Source: Peribacillus glennii | GTDB lineage: Bacteria; Bacillota; Bacilli; Bacillales; DSM-1321 | NCBI RefSeq assembly: GCF_003429105.1 | Contig: NZ_QVTD01000005.1 | Location: 62,001 to 126,000 of the forward strand | Direction of reading: 5' to 3' | DNA length: 64,000 nt | Shown: in pieces, positions 18,633 through 27,569 of the stretch | Layout: each line of letters starts with the position of its first letter | Numbering within the stretch: the first letter of the stretch is position 1 | Made by a program: the position numbers and the translations under genes | The notes under the pieces: generated by a model | Seen by the model: the letters and a program-made list of their open reading frames with translations, nothing else | The model's database searches: none | What the model was told of the DNA's origin: nothing

Positions 18633-19109
18633 ATGGAAATGCTTTTTAATTTCCCTTTGGTAGCTTCACTGATTTCAATTTTTTTCGCTCAGTTTATTAA
18701 AGTGCCCATTCAATATATTGCCTTGAAAAAGCTGGATTGGTCACTTATTACGTCAACAGGGGGTATGCCAAGCTCACATTCAGCAGCCGTCACTGCCCTC
18801 GCGACAGGTGTGGGGTTAAAATCAGGCATGTCCTCGCCTGTTTTTGCAGTGGCTGTGATTTTTGCAGTGATCACCATGTTTGACGCTTCGGGAGTCAGGA
18901 GGCAGGCCGGGGAACAAGCTGCTGTTTTAAATAAACTTGTAGCAGACTTCAATACATTTGTCGCTGAAGCGAAGAAATGGCAAAATAAAGAAGAAGCCCA
19001 AAAACAAAGAAAATTAAAAGAACTGCTTGGCCACAAGCCGATTGAAGTATTCTTCGGAGGGCTGACGGGAATATTCGTTGCACTTTTTCTTCATTTTTAT
19101 ATTTTTTAA
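18633..19109 (+). CDS. yuiD: Divergent PAP2-family membrane protein YuiD
   Basis: 158 residues of the DUF212 group. Three or four membrane helices surround TSTGGMPSSHSAAVTALATG near residues 40-59, a phosphatase-like PSSH motif, and FDASGVRRQAGEQA near 86-99 with the conserved D, R and RQAGEQ. Such proteins are distantly related to acid phosphatases of lipid phosphates; the substrate is unknown. Only 9 bases separate it from the next gene, so the two probably form an operon. Confidence 0.9.
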   Translation: MEMLFNFPLVASLISIFFAQFIKVPIQYIALKKLDWSLITSTGGMPSSHSAAVTALATGVGLKSGMSSPVFAVAVIFAVITMFDASGVRRQAGEQAAVLNKLVADFNTFVAEAKKWQNKEEAQKQRKLKELLGHKPIEVFFGGLTGIFVALFLHFYIF

Positions 19110-19118
19110 GGTTGGTGA

Positions 19119-19928
19119 ATGTATGTGAAGATCATTTCTATTTGCCCGAGCAATACCGAGCTTTGCGCCTATCTCGGGATACAGGACAGGCTGATTGCCG
19201 TTGATGATTATTCAGATTGGCCCCAGTCGGTCGCTTCTTTGCCAAGAGTCGGGCCTGATCTTTCTATCAACATGGACATGGTCCAAGGTTTACAGCCTGA
19301 TTTGGTGCTTGCCTCTTTAAGTGTTCCCGGAATGGAAAAGAACATTACTGAGCTGGAAAAACGAAACATCCCCCATATCGTGCTGAATCCGCAATCCTTA
19401 ATGGATATAGCAAATGATTTAAGGACATTGGGAAGGGCTGTTGGGGAAGCAGCCCGTGGCGAAGATAAAGCCGCTGAATTTTTACAAATTATCGAACGGT
19501 TCCAGGCTATCTCGGACACGATCACCAATAAGCCATCCCTTTATTGGGAATGGTGGCCCAATCCGCTGTTTAGCCCGGGAGGTATTAACTGGCTGACTGA
19601 AATCAGCCGGCTTGCCGGTGCTTATAATCTTTTGGAAGATATCGAACTGGCAAGTGTGCAGGTAAAGCCTGAAGAAATCATTCAGCTTAATCCCGACTTT
19701 ATTTGCCTGGCCTGGGTCGGAGTTCCCGAAGAAAAAATCAAGCCTGATTTAGTAAAAAAACGCAACGGCTGGGCTGAATTGGATGCTGTAAAAAAAGATA
19801 ACATCCTGGTTCTCGAAGAACCCTTGTATTGCCGCCCGTCTCCCCGCCTCATCGAAGGATTGATCAAGCTCGCAAAGAACCTCCATCCGAAAGAATATAT
19901 GGATCTGGAAATTCATATGTCTGCTTAA
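19119..19928 (+). CDS. Cytoplasmic BtuF-like cobalamin-binding-type protein
   Basis: 269 residues of the type III periplasmic-binding fold (helical backbone metal receptor/BtuF family): ISICPSNTELCAYLG at 6-20, the linker region around residue 140, and a C-terminal lobe with RPSPRLIEGL. It has no signal peptide or lipobox, so it is probably cytoplasmic and not a conventional ABC receptor. No permease or ATPase gene is nearby. It may bind a corrinoid or metal chelate (family inference). It follows yuiD closely. Confidence 0.8.
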   Translation: MYVKIISICPSNTELCAYLGIQDRLIAVDDYSDWPQSVASLPRVGPDLSINMDMVQGLQPDLVLASLSVPGMEKNITELEKRNIPHIVLNPQSLMDIANDLRTLGRAVGEAARGEDKAAEFLQIIERFQAISDTITNKPSLYWEWWPNPLFSPGGINWLTEISRLAGAYNLLEDIELASVQVKPEEIIQLNPDFICLAWVGVPEEKIKPDLVKKRNGWAELDAVKKDNILVLEEPLYCRPSPRLIEGLIKLAKNLHPKEYMDLEIHMSA

Positions 19929-19963
19929 TTAAAAAACACGCCGATTGGCGAGACTTTGTAACA

Positions 19964-19992
19964 CCCACAGGATGTAGCGCACTTAGAGTGTG
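19964..19992. repeat. Interspersed repeat, copy C (short)
   Basis: Contains CCCACAGGATGT joined directly to AGCGCACTTAG. Both ends match the longer copies at 50134-50190 and 55877-55932, with the middle missing. It is preceded by a small GGCGAG hairpin, as is the 55.8-kb copy. Confidence 0.5.
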
Positions 19993-20025
19993 TCAGGTAA
20001 TATACTTTCATACTACCTGACAAAA

Positions 20026-20056
20026 AAATCCTTGCCCGTAATCCGGGCAAGGATTT
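20026..20056 (-). terminator. Terminator of yuiC
   Basis: 13-bp stem (20026-20038 with 20044-20056) followed on the minus strand by a T-rich run, 14 bases past the yuiC stop. A second hairpin (19992-20021) lies next to it. Confidence 0.8.
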
Positions 20057-20069
20057 GTCTTATTATGTA

Positions 20070-20759
20070 TTACTTCTTCGCCTTGCCTGTGAACTGCTGG
20101 CGGAACACCTGCAATTCTTTCGTTTCATTTAAAGAAGTTAACTGTTTTTCAGATAACTTGCCGTCACCTTTTTTCACTATGTATACATCCAATGTTTTTT
20201 TGCCCCAGTGAGCATAAACCTCATGTACCGTATCGTAATACAGATCCAATTCATTTCCGGTGATGGCTGCTCCTTTATCGGCAACTACCCCATATCCGTA
20301 TCCCGGTATAAAGAGAATCGTCCCTACAGGAAATACGTTTAAATCCGCTGCAACGGTCGAATATAAGTCCCGTTTAACTTTTACTCCGGAAAAGGTAATC
20401 CCGTAAGATGGGCTTCCCGGTTGTTTTCCGGTGGATTCATACCCCGCAGTATAGCCGGTGGCGACTACCTTCCGCTTTGGATATTGGGAAAAATCAATGG
20501 TATCCTCGATCGTTTTTGAGGTCACGGCCGTATTGGCCGAAATGAACGTTTTCGTTCCCTTTGCCTCTATCAATGTTTTAAATCCGAGCTTCGTATACCT
20601 GTGTACATGGCCTGATTCCTGCCATTTTCCACACAATTCATCCTGGCTATTTGGTATACTGGCTGCCGCTCCGGTTATATGGACGAAAGTGGTATACAGT
20701 GCCAATATAAAAAGTAAAATGATCGCAACTCTTTTACATAGAGTTTTTATTTTTTTCAT
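20070..20759 (-). CDS. yuiC: 3D-domain secreted/membrane protein YuiC
   Basis: 229 residues: an N-terminal membrane anchor or uncleaved signal (residues 10-30), a linker, then a 3D domain (about 100-185). The aspartate-bearing blocks [28 protein letters not shown] and NELDLYY are those of the 3D/RlpA/MltA-type double-psi barrel. Related stationary-phase proteins (Sps/YuiC) resemble resuscitation factors and cleave or modify peptidoglycan glycan strands. The C-terminal tail is basic. GAGGAGAGG precedes the ATG. Confidence 0.88.
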   Translation of the reverse strand: MKKIKTLCKRVAIILLFILALYTTFVHITGAAASIPNSQDELCGKWQESGHVHRYTKLGFKTLIEAKGTKTFISANTAVTSKTIEDTIDFSQYPKRKVVATGYTAGYESTGKQPGSPSYGITFSGVKVKRDLYSTVAADLNVFPVGTILFIPGYGYGVVADKGAAITGNELDLYYDTVHEVYAHWGKKTLDVYIVKKGDGKLSEKQLTSLNETKELQVFRQQFTGKAKK

Positions 20760-20871
20760 ATTAGGGTTCCTCTCCTCTCACAAGAATATTTCTTTCCAAA
20801 AAACAGAAAAGTATTCTTCTGGAAGAACAGAATAATTTTTTATTAACAGGCTCAGGTCTAGGAAATGTAAA

Positions 20872-20904
20872 AAACAGGCATTCACAAAATGTGTCAGCCT
20901 GTTT
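20872..20904 (-). terminator. Terminator of yuiB
   Basis: 8-bp stem (20872-20879 with 20897-20904) with a run of T residues beyond it on the minus strand; it starts right after the yuiB stop. Confidence 0.6.
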
Positions 20905-20907
20905 TGA

Positions 20908-21231
20908 TTAAAACATCCTGTATCCTTTTTTCCGAAGCATTTTTATTACGATTCCGGCCAAGAATGCACCCGCAAGCCCGCTTGACAAAATCACAATGTC
21001 GGCCGTATGCAGGCTTCCAAATCTTTCTCCCAGGTTCATAAACGAGTTTGCCGGATTCCTGAAATACTCGATTAATTTCACTTCATTTACGATTGAAATA
21101 GCAATTAAAGGAAATAATACTACCATGATCCAGGAAGACCGGAAAAGCATGTTCAACAAAAAGCCGATTCCAAAAAATAAAATAAAAAATAAAACCACCG
21201 ATATGATTAAAATGGGTATAGACATCTGCAT
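20908..21231 (-). CDS. yuiB: YuiB-family membrane protein
   Basis: 107 residues from the ATG at 21231, with GGAGGAGGGG 9 bases upstream; the 21294 start is an upstream extension. Three hydrophobic helices (about 3-25, 31-47, 78-98) and the segment MLFRSSWIMVVLFPLIAI match YuiB, which sits between yuiC and yuiA in B. subtilis. Function unknown. Confidence 0.85.
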   Translation of the reverse strand: MQMSIPILIISVVLFFILFFGIGFLLNMLFRSSWIMVVLFPLIAISIVNEVKLIEYFRNPANSFMNLGERFGSLHTADIVILSSGLAGAFLAGIVIKMLRKKGYRMF

Positions 21232-21370
21232 AGCAGCAAGCCCCTCCTCCGGAAGCATCACTATTAGTGTACTTAATGAGGGGAGGCTCGTCAATAAAGG
21301 AAATGATCCAGCATAGTATTACCGTTTTCGCCTGTTAAACCCGCAGATCAACCATTTTTGCATTCCATAA

Positions 21371-21490
21371 TCAATCTTCTTCTTTTTGTCCGCCGCCGCA
21401 GCAGCATGAACATGTTTCCGAACCCCCTAAAAGCAACTGGAAATACCTATTGCCGGAACAATATTCACATTCTTTCGCACGTGTAATCAC
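21371..21490 (-). CDS. yuiA: YuiA, 39-residue zinc-ribbon-like protein
   Basis: Begins at GTG with GGAGG 10 bases upstream. The peptide has two cysteine pairs: CEYC (residues 8-11) and a C-terminal CSCCC (27-31), separated by FQLLLGGSE, which resembles half of a DnaJ-type zinc finger. Position upstream of yuiB matches yuiA in B. subtilis. Probably metal-binding; role unknown. It lies 140 bases before yuiB on the same strand. Confidence 0.8.
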   Translation of the reverse strand: MITRAKECEYCSGNRYFQLLLGGSETCSCCCGGGQKEED

Positions 21491-21644
21491 AGAAAATCAG
21501 CCTCCGATAAATTTTAAATTTTCTGATGATATATCAAATAAAGAAAGAAATGAAAACCAGCATTTTAGCTGTTGAAAGTTTATTTAAACGGATACAAACT
21601 TATTTTACTTTCTTTTGCTTTCATTTGATTAAAAATAGGGTACT

Positions 21645-22130
21645 TCACATAAATAGTTTATACGACGTATAGCCGAATTGGTTTCCTGGATTTATCCCAT
21701 CCAAAATAGTTTGCATCCTTTCTTTTTTGAATGAAAGGAAGTGTTCCAGCATCATGGAACGGTTTGGCTCTTTCAATAAAGCCTCGGGAGCGAAGAACCT
21801 TGCTTCATATAATTCGTCCAGCTGGACAGTGAGCTCAAATCTGTCGGCTTTCAATAAGAAAATCAACATATTATCACTTATTTCGTCTTGGATAACGCCG
21901 CTCCGGACACCGATCAATCCTTCTATCTTCGCTGCGATACCCGTTTCTTCGCGGACTTCTCGGATTACCGCTTCATCAACGGTTTCATTTTTATTCACAA
22001 ACCCGGCAGGAAGGGACCACATCCCTTTTAAGCCGCCATACTTTTTCTTAACGACCAGCCATTTGCCTTCATCTGAAATGACAAGACCTGCAACAGCCAG
22101 CCAGACGTCTTTGCAGCGCTCCTTCTTCAT
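21645..22130 (-). CDS. Nudix hydrolase
   Basis: 161 residues from the ATG at 22130 (AAGGTGGGG upstream). The Nudix box GFVNKNETVDEAVIREVREETGI, split here as residues 43-65, has the full GX5EX7REUXEEXGU pattern, so hydrolysis of a nucleoside diphosphate derivative is likely. The substrate cannot be inferred. The C-terminal ~40 residues are helical. It is a single gene between yuiA and yumB. Confidence 0.88.
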   Translation of the reverse strand: MKKERCKDVWLAVAGLVISDEGKWLVVKKKYGGLKGMWSLPAGFVNKNETVDEAVIREVREETGIAAKIEGLIGVRSGVIQDEISDNMLIFLLKADRFELTVQLDELYEARFFAPEALLKEPNRSMMLEHFLSFKKERMQTILDGINPGNQFGYTSYKLFM

Positions 22131-22212
22131 CTTATCCCCACCTTGGCCTTTTACTATATTTAACCATATTAATCGAACCAAAAAGAAATGAAAAGAACGC
22201 GGGTATATAAAA

Positions 22213-22240
22213 AACTGCCAGGAGAATAATCCTGACAGTT
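22213..22240 (-). terminator. Terminator of yumB
   Basis: 11-bp stem with one mismatch (22213-22223 with 22230-22240) followed by T residues on the minus strand, 16 bases after the yumB stop. Confidence 0.8.
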
Positions 22241-22255
22241 CAATGAAAATCGAAA

Positions 22256-23473
22256 TTATAGAACGTTGAATTTTCCTTTTTTAACGACCATTGACGGACC
22301 ACCGATCATGTAAAGGGCACGGTTATCGATCATTTTCTTCATGAAGGATGCGGTTTTCCCTGTCATTTTCTTTCCAAAAGCCACGCCGATTGCATCGTCC
22401 TCACCTAGTGAACATACTGTTCCTTTAATATCAGGAGTGAACGTTTCCAGGTTATCCTCGTTGCGCACCAGGGCAGTAATATTCTTAGCGCATGTTACGC
22501 CTTGCTGCATCGCAATTTGTGCTGTTGGCGGATATGGGCGATTGATTTCTTCATTAATGATCAAACTACAGTCACCAATTACGAAAATATCATCTTGGCC
22601 CGGAGCACGAAGGTCCGGATTTACTTTCACGCGTCCGCGCATAGCTTCAATTCCTGATGCTTCGATAATTGAGCTGCCGCGGACACCTGCTGCCCAAATG
22701 ACTGTGGAAGCTTTGATTTCCTCCACTTCATTTTCACCTTTTGCAACAATGATGCCTTCAGGTGTACAGCCCTTGATCGCAGTGCCGATTTTGAATTCAA
22801 CACCTTTTTTCTCAAGATACGCAACCGCATAGTTCACAAGCTCCGGATCAAAGCCGGGAAGAACTGTTGGAGCTGCCTCCACACATATTACACGCACTTT
22901 GTGGTAGTCTACATCATATTCTTTGCAAAGCTCAGGAATGCGGTTTGCCAATTCGCCAAGGAATTCGATCCCCGTGAAGCCGGCGCCTCCGACAACGATG
23001 GTCAAACGCTCATCCTTCCTGTCCGCTTCCGTATTATAAGTGGCGAATTGATATTCGATGTGTTCACGGATCTGGCGTGCAGAATTCAGGTTGGAGATGG
23101 AAAATGCATGCTCTTTCAAGCCCTGGATTCCAAAGGTTTCCGATTCAGCTCCGAGCGCGACAACCAGGTAATCATAAGCTAATTCGCCTTTTTCAAGCTT
23201 TACTGCCTTTCCGGCAGTGTTGATCTCTACCACAGTATCCTGAACGAAATCCACTTTATTTTTATCGATTACGCTGCGCACATCATAACGGACGCGGTCA
23301 GGCGCAAGCGTACCTGCGGATGCTTCATGCAGCCATGTTGTTTCATAATGGTAATCATTTTTGTTTACTAATACAATATCCGCCTCGTTTACACCTAAAG
23401 ATTTTTGCAAACGGGTAGCAGTCATAAGACCACCGTAACCTGCTCCTAGGATGACGATTTTCGGCTTTCTCAC
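22256..23473 (-). CDS. yumB: Type II NADH dehydrogenase-like flavoprotein YumB
   Basis: 405-residue FAD/NAD(P)H oxidoreductase. The FAD-binding GAGYGG is at residues 10-15; a second dinucleotide motif VVGGAGFTG lies near 161-169 for NADH; FVIGDCS near 297-303 contacts flavin. No transmembrane helix is visible, so it is expected to be a peripheral membrane enzyme passing electrons from NADH to quinone. A near-consensus Rex operator lies about 105 bases upstream, beside a TATAAT at 23552-23557. In B. subtilis yumB is likewise divergent from yumC. Confidence 0.92.
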   Translation of the reverse strand: MRKPKIVILGAGYGGLMTATRLQKSLGVNEADIVLVNKNDYHYETTWLHEASAGTLAPDRVRYDVRSVIDKNKVDFVQDTVVEINTAGKAVKLEKGELAYDYLVVALGAESETFGIQGLKEHAFSISNLNSARQIREHIEYQFATYNTEADRKDERLTIVVGGAGFTGIEFLGELANRIPELCKEYDVDYHKVRVICVEAAPTVLPGFDPELVNYAVAYLEKKGVEFKIGTAIKGCTPEGIIVAKGENEVEEIKASTVIWAAGVRGSSIIEASGIEAMRGRVKVNPDLRAPGQDDIFVIGDCSLIINEEINRPYPPTAQIAMQQGVTCAKNITALVRNEDNLETFTPDIKGTVCSLGEDDAIGVAFGKKMTGKTASFMKKMIDNRALYMIGGPSMVVKKGKFNVL

Positions 23474-23551
23474 GGTATCATTTCCACCTTTACAATGTTT
23501 TCTTGCGCTGCGCTTTCCATAATCCTATGGTTTCACATTTAGGCCAACTTC

Positions 23552-23594
23552 ATTATAAAAAGCGACGATCCAAAGTTTGTGAATTACTTCACGA
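23552..23594 (-). promoter_or_regulatory. yumB promoter region with Rex operator
   Basis: 23577-23594 reads TTGTGAA, four bases, then TTCACGA: one mismatch from the Rex consensus TTGTGAA-N4-TTCACAA. On the minus strand a TATAAT -10 lies at 23552-23557, so the operator overlaps the expected -35 region. Rex represses respiratory and fermentation genes when NADH/NAD+ is low. Confidence 0.65.
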
Positions 23595-23844
23595 ATGAAT
23601 TCAAAAAAATACACACAAAAAGTCATAAAATCTTAACAAAATAATGTCTAAATAAATATTATTCTTTTTCATTGCGTTTTTCAAGCACAAATTCTTAGCA
23701 ACTCAATGATTGCTGAGCTTGTTAAGGTACAGTGCCATTGCATTTTAATAGGGGATTTCCAAAACTGTCCTAATCCCATACTGAAACCCAATGTAAATTG
23801 CAATATAACAAAATCCATGGTGTCGTTAATAAAGATGTATGGAT

Positions 23845-23876
23845 AAGGGGAGAATACCTCTAAAATCTTCCCCTTT
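23845..23876 (+). other. Hairpin with T run upstream of yumC
   Basis: Stem 23845-23851 with 23869-23875 (AAGGGGA/TCCCCTT), followed by TT. It lies 80 bases before the yumC start with no plus-strand gene upstream. It could be a leader hairpin or chance. Confidence 0.35.
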
Positions 23877-23956
23877 CTGTTCACCTTTTCACGTTGCTCC
23901 ATATAATTTATGCTACAATATTAATTATGACTTTACATTCAATGGGAGGGTTTAGA

Positions 23957-24952
23957 TTGAAGGAGAACGAAAAAGTATATGATATTACCATTATTGGCGG
24001 CGGTCCTGCAGGATTATTCACAGCTTTCTACGGCGGTATGCGGCAGGCATCCGTGAAAATCATTGAAAGCCTCCCTCAGCTTGGCGGACAGCTGTCTGCA
24101 CTCTATCCTGAAAAATACATCTATGATGTTGCCGGATTCCCAAAGATTCGAGCACAAGAGCTTGTTAACAACCTGAAAGAGCAAATGGCCAAATTTGAAC
24201 AGACCATAGTCCTGGAACAAGCAGTTGAAAAAGTGGAAAAACAAGCAGACGGAGCATTTAAGCTTACTACTGATAAAGAGATACATTACTCTAAAACGAT
24301 CATCATCACTGCAGGAAACGGCGCCTTCCAGCCGCGTCGCATGGAGCTTGAGAATGCCGCACAATACGAAGGGAAAAACCTGCATTATTTCATAGATGAC
24401 CTGAATCAATTTGCAGGCAAACGGGTCGTTGTCTTTGGCGGAGGAGATTCAGCCGTGGACTGGGCGCTTATGCTTGAACCGATTGCCGATAAAGTGATGC
24501 TTGTCCACCGCCGGGATAAGTTCCGTGCACATGAACACAGCGTTGAAAATTTAAAAAAATCAAAAGTAGAGATCAAAACCCCTTACGTGCCTGCTGAAAT
24601 CATAGGCGATGGCAATGAAGTAAAACAAGTCGTTTTAGAAGGCGTAAGCGGCGGGGAGAAAGAAGTGGTTGATGTTGATGCTGTCATTGTCAACTATGGT
24701 TTCGTTTCCTCCCTTGGTCCGATTAAAGAATGGGGCTTTGAAATCCAGAAAAATTCCATCGTCGTAAATACAAAAATGGAAACAAATATACCGGGCATTT
24801 ATGCTGCCGGTGATATTTGCACGTACGAAGGGAAAGCTAAGCTAATTGCGACCGGCTTTGGCGAAGCGCCTACCGCGGTGAATAACGCGAAGCAGTATAT
24901 CGACCCGAAAGCACGCGTCCAGCCGATGCACAGCTCCTCCATGTTCTCCTGA
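23957..24952 (+). CDS. yumC: Ferredoxin/flavodoxin-NADP+ reductase YumC
   Basis: 331 residues of the thioredoxin-reductase-like FNR family that reduces ferredoxin or flavodoxin with NADPH. FAD motif GGGPAG at about 13-18 and NADPH motif GGGDSAVD near 160-167; it lacks the CxxC of true thioredoxin reductases. I chose the TTG at 23957, preceded by GGGAGGG, since upstream in-frame ATGs have no ribosome site. It is the probable electron source for iron-sulfur and flavodoxin-dependent enzymes. Confidence 0.93.
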   Translation: MKENEKVYDITIIGGGPAGLFTAFYGGMRQASVKIIESLPQLGGQLSALYPEKYIYDVAGFPKIRAQELVNNLKEQMAKFEQTIVLEQAVEKVEKQADGAFKLTTDKEIHYSKTIIITAGNGAFQPRRMELENAAQYEGKNLHYFIDDLNQFAGKRVVVFGGGDSAVDWALMLEPIADKVMLVHRRDKFRAHEHSVENLKKSKVEIKTPYVPAEIIGDGNEVKQVVLEGVSGGEKEVVDVDAVIVNYGFVSSLGPIKEWGFEIQKNSIVVNTKMETNIPGIYAAGDICTYEGKAKLIATGFGEAPTAVNNAKQYIDPKARVQPMHSSSMFS

Positions 24953-24973
24953 TTACAATATTTTAGTGAACGG

Positions 24974-25013
24974 CACCTGAAAGATAGCCTTGGCTTCCTT
25001 TCAGGTGTTTTTT
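24974..25013 (+). terminator. Terminator of yumC
   Basis: 10-bp outer stem beginning CACCTGAAAG at 24974 and closing at 25007, followed by TTTTTT. Confidence 0.85.
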
Positions 25014-25125
25014 GTTTTGCTAAAAAAAAAGGGGGTACAATCACTATATATAAGTTGCAATGATGTTAAAACGCTAAAAACGTTTCAATATAACTTCCAA
25101 ATCTAATCGCGAGAGGATGGAAACC

Positions 25126-25764
25126 ATGAACATACTTATTGCAGGAGCAAACGGCAAAACAGGACGAATTCTCACCGGTCTCCTGGAAAAACAGGGACAT
25201 TACGTAAAGGCAATGGTAAGAAAAGAGGAACAGTTTGCAGATATGAAAGAATTGGGGGCCGATCCAGTCTTGGCTGACCTGGAGAAAAACACAGACCACG
25301 CGTTTCAGGATATAGAAGTTGTCATTTTCGCAGCTGGATCTGGGTCTAAGACCGGTCCTGACAAAACAATTGACGTTGACAGAAATGGAGCGATAGCCCT
25401 TATTGATACTGCCAAGAAACATGGCATACAGCATTTTGTCATGCTTAGTTCGATGGGTGCCGACCATCCGGAGCAGGGCGCCATGGAAATGAAGCACTAT
25501 TTCCAGGCAAAGCATGACGCTGATCAGCATCTGGTAAACAGCGGCCTGTCTTATACAATCGTTCGGCCAGGGCTTCTGACAGATGATGAGCCAACCGGGG
25601 AAATCATTGCCCAGTCTAAATTGGAAAACAATAAGGGCGCAATCACCAGGGCCGATGTGGCAGCTGTCCTGGCTTCTTCAGTTTCCAATGAATCGACGCG
25701 CAACCGCACCTTTGAAATCTTGGGCGGCAACGTACCGATTGAGGAAGCTCTCAATCATTTATAA
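25126..25764 (+). CDS. Atypical short-chain dehydrogenase, NAD(P)-binding (YhfK-like)
   Basis: 212-residue Rossmann protein with the GANGKTG nucleotide motif at 6-12 and the mid-domain LSSMGADHPEQG. The missing canonical YxxxK places it among atypical (SDR_a5/NmrA-like) members. GAGAGG precedes the ATG at 25126; an earlier ATG (25117) directly abuts that site. Closest by memory to B. subtilis YhfK, but the position differs. Substrate unknown. It is followed by a convergent terminator shared with yutM. Confidence 0.85.
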   Translation: MNILIAGANGKTGRILTGLLEKQGHYVKAMVRKEEQFADMKELGADPVLADLEKNTDHAFQDIEVVIFAAGSGSKTGPDKTIDVDRNGAIALIDTAKKHGIQHFVMLSSMGADHPEQGAMEMKHYFQAKHDADQHLVNSGLSYTIVRPGLLTDDEPTGEIIAQSKLENNKGAITRADVAAVLASSVSNESTRNRTFEILGGNVPIEEALNHL

Positions 25765-25780
25765 TGAAGAATTAACAAAA

Positions 25781-25808
25781 AGGCATCCTGCGATAAAACA
25801 GGATGCCT
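25781..25808. terminator. Bidirectional terminator
   Basis: 10-bp perfect stem (25781-25790 with 25799-25808) between the convergent SDR gene and yutM. Confidence 0.85.
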
Positions 25809-25819
25809 CGCTTTTCAAA

Positions 25820-26182
25820 TTAACAATTCTCCGGTGTACCGGCATTCACTGCAGTGCGGAAGGATGATCCACAGCCGCAGGAAGCGATCGCATTAGGGTT
25901 GTCGATTGTGAATCCTCCCCCCATCATCGATTGCTTGTAATCGATCTTCAGCCCGTTCAAAATCGGTATATCCTGTTTATCCACCAGGATTTGGATGCCG
26001 AACTGTTCGAGCTTCTCATCCCGCTCTCCTGCTTCGTGTTCAAAGCCCATTCCATATGACAGCCCGCTGCATCCGCCGCCTTTTACCGCAACCCTTAAAT
26101 AGGAGCCTTCCTCATTGTTGTGTTTCATCATTTCTTTTATCTGAAAAGCTGCTGCTTCTGTTAAGTTTACTACTTCACTCAT
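25820..26182 (-). CDS. yutM: A-type iron-sulfur carrier YutM (HesB/IscA family)
   Basis: 120 residues with the three cluster-ligand cysteines of A-type carriers: one in VKGGGCSGLSY near residue 38 and two in ASCGCGSSF near 105-107. These proteins receive Fe-S clusters from a scaffold (here probably SufBCD/SufU) and pass them to targets such as aconitase or LipA. GGGAGGGTG precedes the ATG. Monocistronic. Confidence 0.93.
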   Translation of the reverse strand: MSEVVNLTEAAAFQIKEMMKHNNEEGSYLRVAVKGGGCSGLSYGMGFEHEAGERDEKLEQFGIQILVDKQDIPILNGLKIDYKQSMMGGGFTIDNPNAIASCGCGSSFRTAVNAGTPENC

Positions 26183-26415
26183 GTTAACACCCTCCCTAAA
26201 TTATAGTTTGAGAAAGTATACTTACATTCTAGAAATGCATTTGTTACTGCTAGTATATACTAAAAAAATTGCGTTGCTCAACTTTCCAACCTTGTAAAAG
26301 TGGTAAAGTGACAATTATCTTCTGTTAAACCATTACATCAAGCGTTATAATCATTTTATAGGCATAATTAACCAGGAATAAAGAATTAGATACATATTAA
26401 CAAAGGGTGATGGAA

Positions 26416-27102
26416 TTGGAAGAATTACAGCCGGCATTCGACCGTAATGTGGAGTGCATATACTGCAATCATAAATTTACAACTAAAAAGATCCGTTCCA
26501 GATTTATCAAAGTGACCGGATACGATAGCGATTTCCGGCCCCAATACACAAACAGCGGCACCAATGCCCTTTTTTATAATATCTCAGTTTGCGCCCAGTG
26601 TGGTTTCTCGTTTTCTGATGATTTCACCAAATATTTTGCACCCGGCACGAGAGAACTGATACAAGAAAGAATTACATCCAAATGGAATCCCACGGATTAC
26701 AGCGGGGAAAGAACAGCTGAAGATGCCATAAAAGCCTACAAACTGGCAGGCTTCTGTGCCACGCTTAAAAAGGAAAAGCATATCACCATAGCAGGCATCT
26801 TCCTGCGTATTGCCTGGTTATACCGGGAAAAGGAAGATCACGAGCAGGAACAAAGATTCTTAAAACTCGCTCGCCATGAATACTTAGAATCCTATACAAC
26901 CGACGATTTCAAAGGAACGCAGGTTTCAGAAGTCCGCCTCTTATATTTGGCAGGTGAACTCTCTACCCGTATCGGTGATATCCCGGCGGCAGTGAAATAT
27001 TTTTCTATGGTCATTGAAAAACAAAAACAGACAGTAGAAACAAAACTGGTCGACATGGCGAAAGAACGCTGGCAGGAAATACGGGAGAAACAGAAACAGT
27101 AA
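26416..27102 (+). CDS. DUF2225 family protein with N-terminal zinc ribbon
   Basis: Cytosolic protein of about 228 residues. The N-terminus has CIYC and CAQC pairs about 40 residues apart, a probable zinc ribbon; the remainder is helical with TPR-like repeats. I prefer the TTG at 26416, since AAAGGGTGA lies 8 bases upstream and overlaps the GTG (26407) and ATG (26410) alternatives. DUF2225 is widespread in Firmicutes, with no known function. Confidence 0.82.
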   Translation: MEELQPAFDRNVECIYCNHKFTTKKIRSRFIKVTGYDSDFRPQYTNSGTNALFYNISVCAQCGFSFSDDFTKYFAPGTRELIQERITSKWNPTDYSGERTAEDAIKAYKLAGFCATLKKEKHITIAGIFLRIAWLYREKEDHEQEQRFLKLARHEYLESYTTDDFKGTQVSEVRLLYLAGELSTRIGDIPAAVKYFSMVIEKQKQTVETKLVDMAKERWQEIREKQKQ

Positions 27103-27130
27103 TAGGCAACTGATTAAAGCAAGAAAAATT

Positions 27131-27160
27131 GTAAGGCTGCCGGTGCTGCTGCAGCCTTAC
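27131..27160 (-). terminator. Terminator of yuzB
   Basis: 10-bp perfect stem (27131-27140 with 27151-27160); T-rich sequence follows on the minus strand. It may also act on the convergent DUF2225 gene. Confidence 0.7.
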
Positions 27161-27204
27161 ATAAGAGCCAGATTGGCCCCTATATATTGAAAAGAAAATT
27201 AACA

Positions 27205-27441
27205 TTAAAACATTGGATTTTCATCAAGAAAATGATATATATTTTCAACAAGCTGTTCAGGGGTTTCGCCTGTAACAACTTCCCCATTTACAAGAGCATA
27301 TAAGCTAGCCGCACACTTCCCGCAATAACCCAGGCAGCCGTATTCGATTATGTCGAAATTGGGATCCCTCTCTAATATCTCAAGAGCTTTTTGCGATCCG
27401 CTGGCAAGGTTGCTTATGCAAAATTCTATGATTGGGTACAT
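27205..27441 (-). CDS. yuzB: YuzB family protein (DUF1450)
   Basis: 78 residues with CISN and CLGYCGKCA cysteine motifs (residues ~8 and 36-44), reminiscent of a thioredoxin-like ferredoxin. GGAGGGGTG precedes the ATG. In B. subtilis yuzB lies next to yutJ, as here. Probably binds a metal or Fe-S cluster; no function established. Confidence 0.88.
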   Translation of the reverse strand: MYPIIEFCISNLASGSQKALEILERDPNFDIIEYGCLGYCGKCAASLYALVNGEVVTGETPEQLVENIYHFLDENPMF

Positions 27442-27540
27442 GCTTTCACCCCTCCTATCATCAACAGAATATCCTACCTCTTTTTTGATGACTCGTCAAT
27501 GAATCCGGCTTTGGAAAACGCTTTAAGTTTGATATAGTTA

Positions 27541-27569
27541 TTGTGATTATGTGACAATTTCGTTATACT
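27541..27569 (+). promoter_or_regulatory. Probable sigma-A promoter of yutJ
   Basis: TTGTGA at 27541-27546, 17-base spacer, TATACT at 27564-27569, with a leader of about 175 bases before the yutJ ATG. The -35 overlaps a partial Rex-like half site (TTGTGA...TGACAA). Confidence 0.45.

Noticed and set aside
23681-23902. 73-codon minus-strand frame between yumB and yumC
   Set aside because: It has no ribosome site, overlaps the yumC promoter region and shows no recognisable domain.
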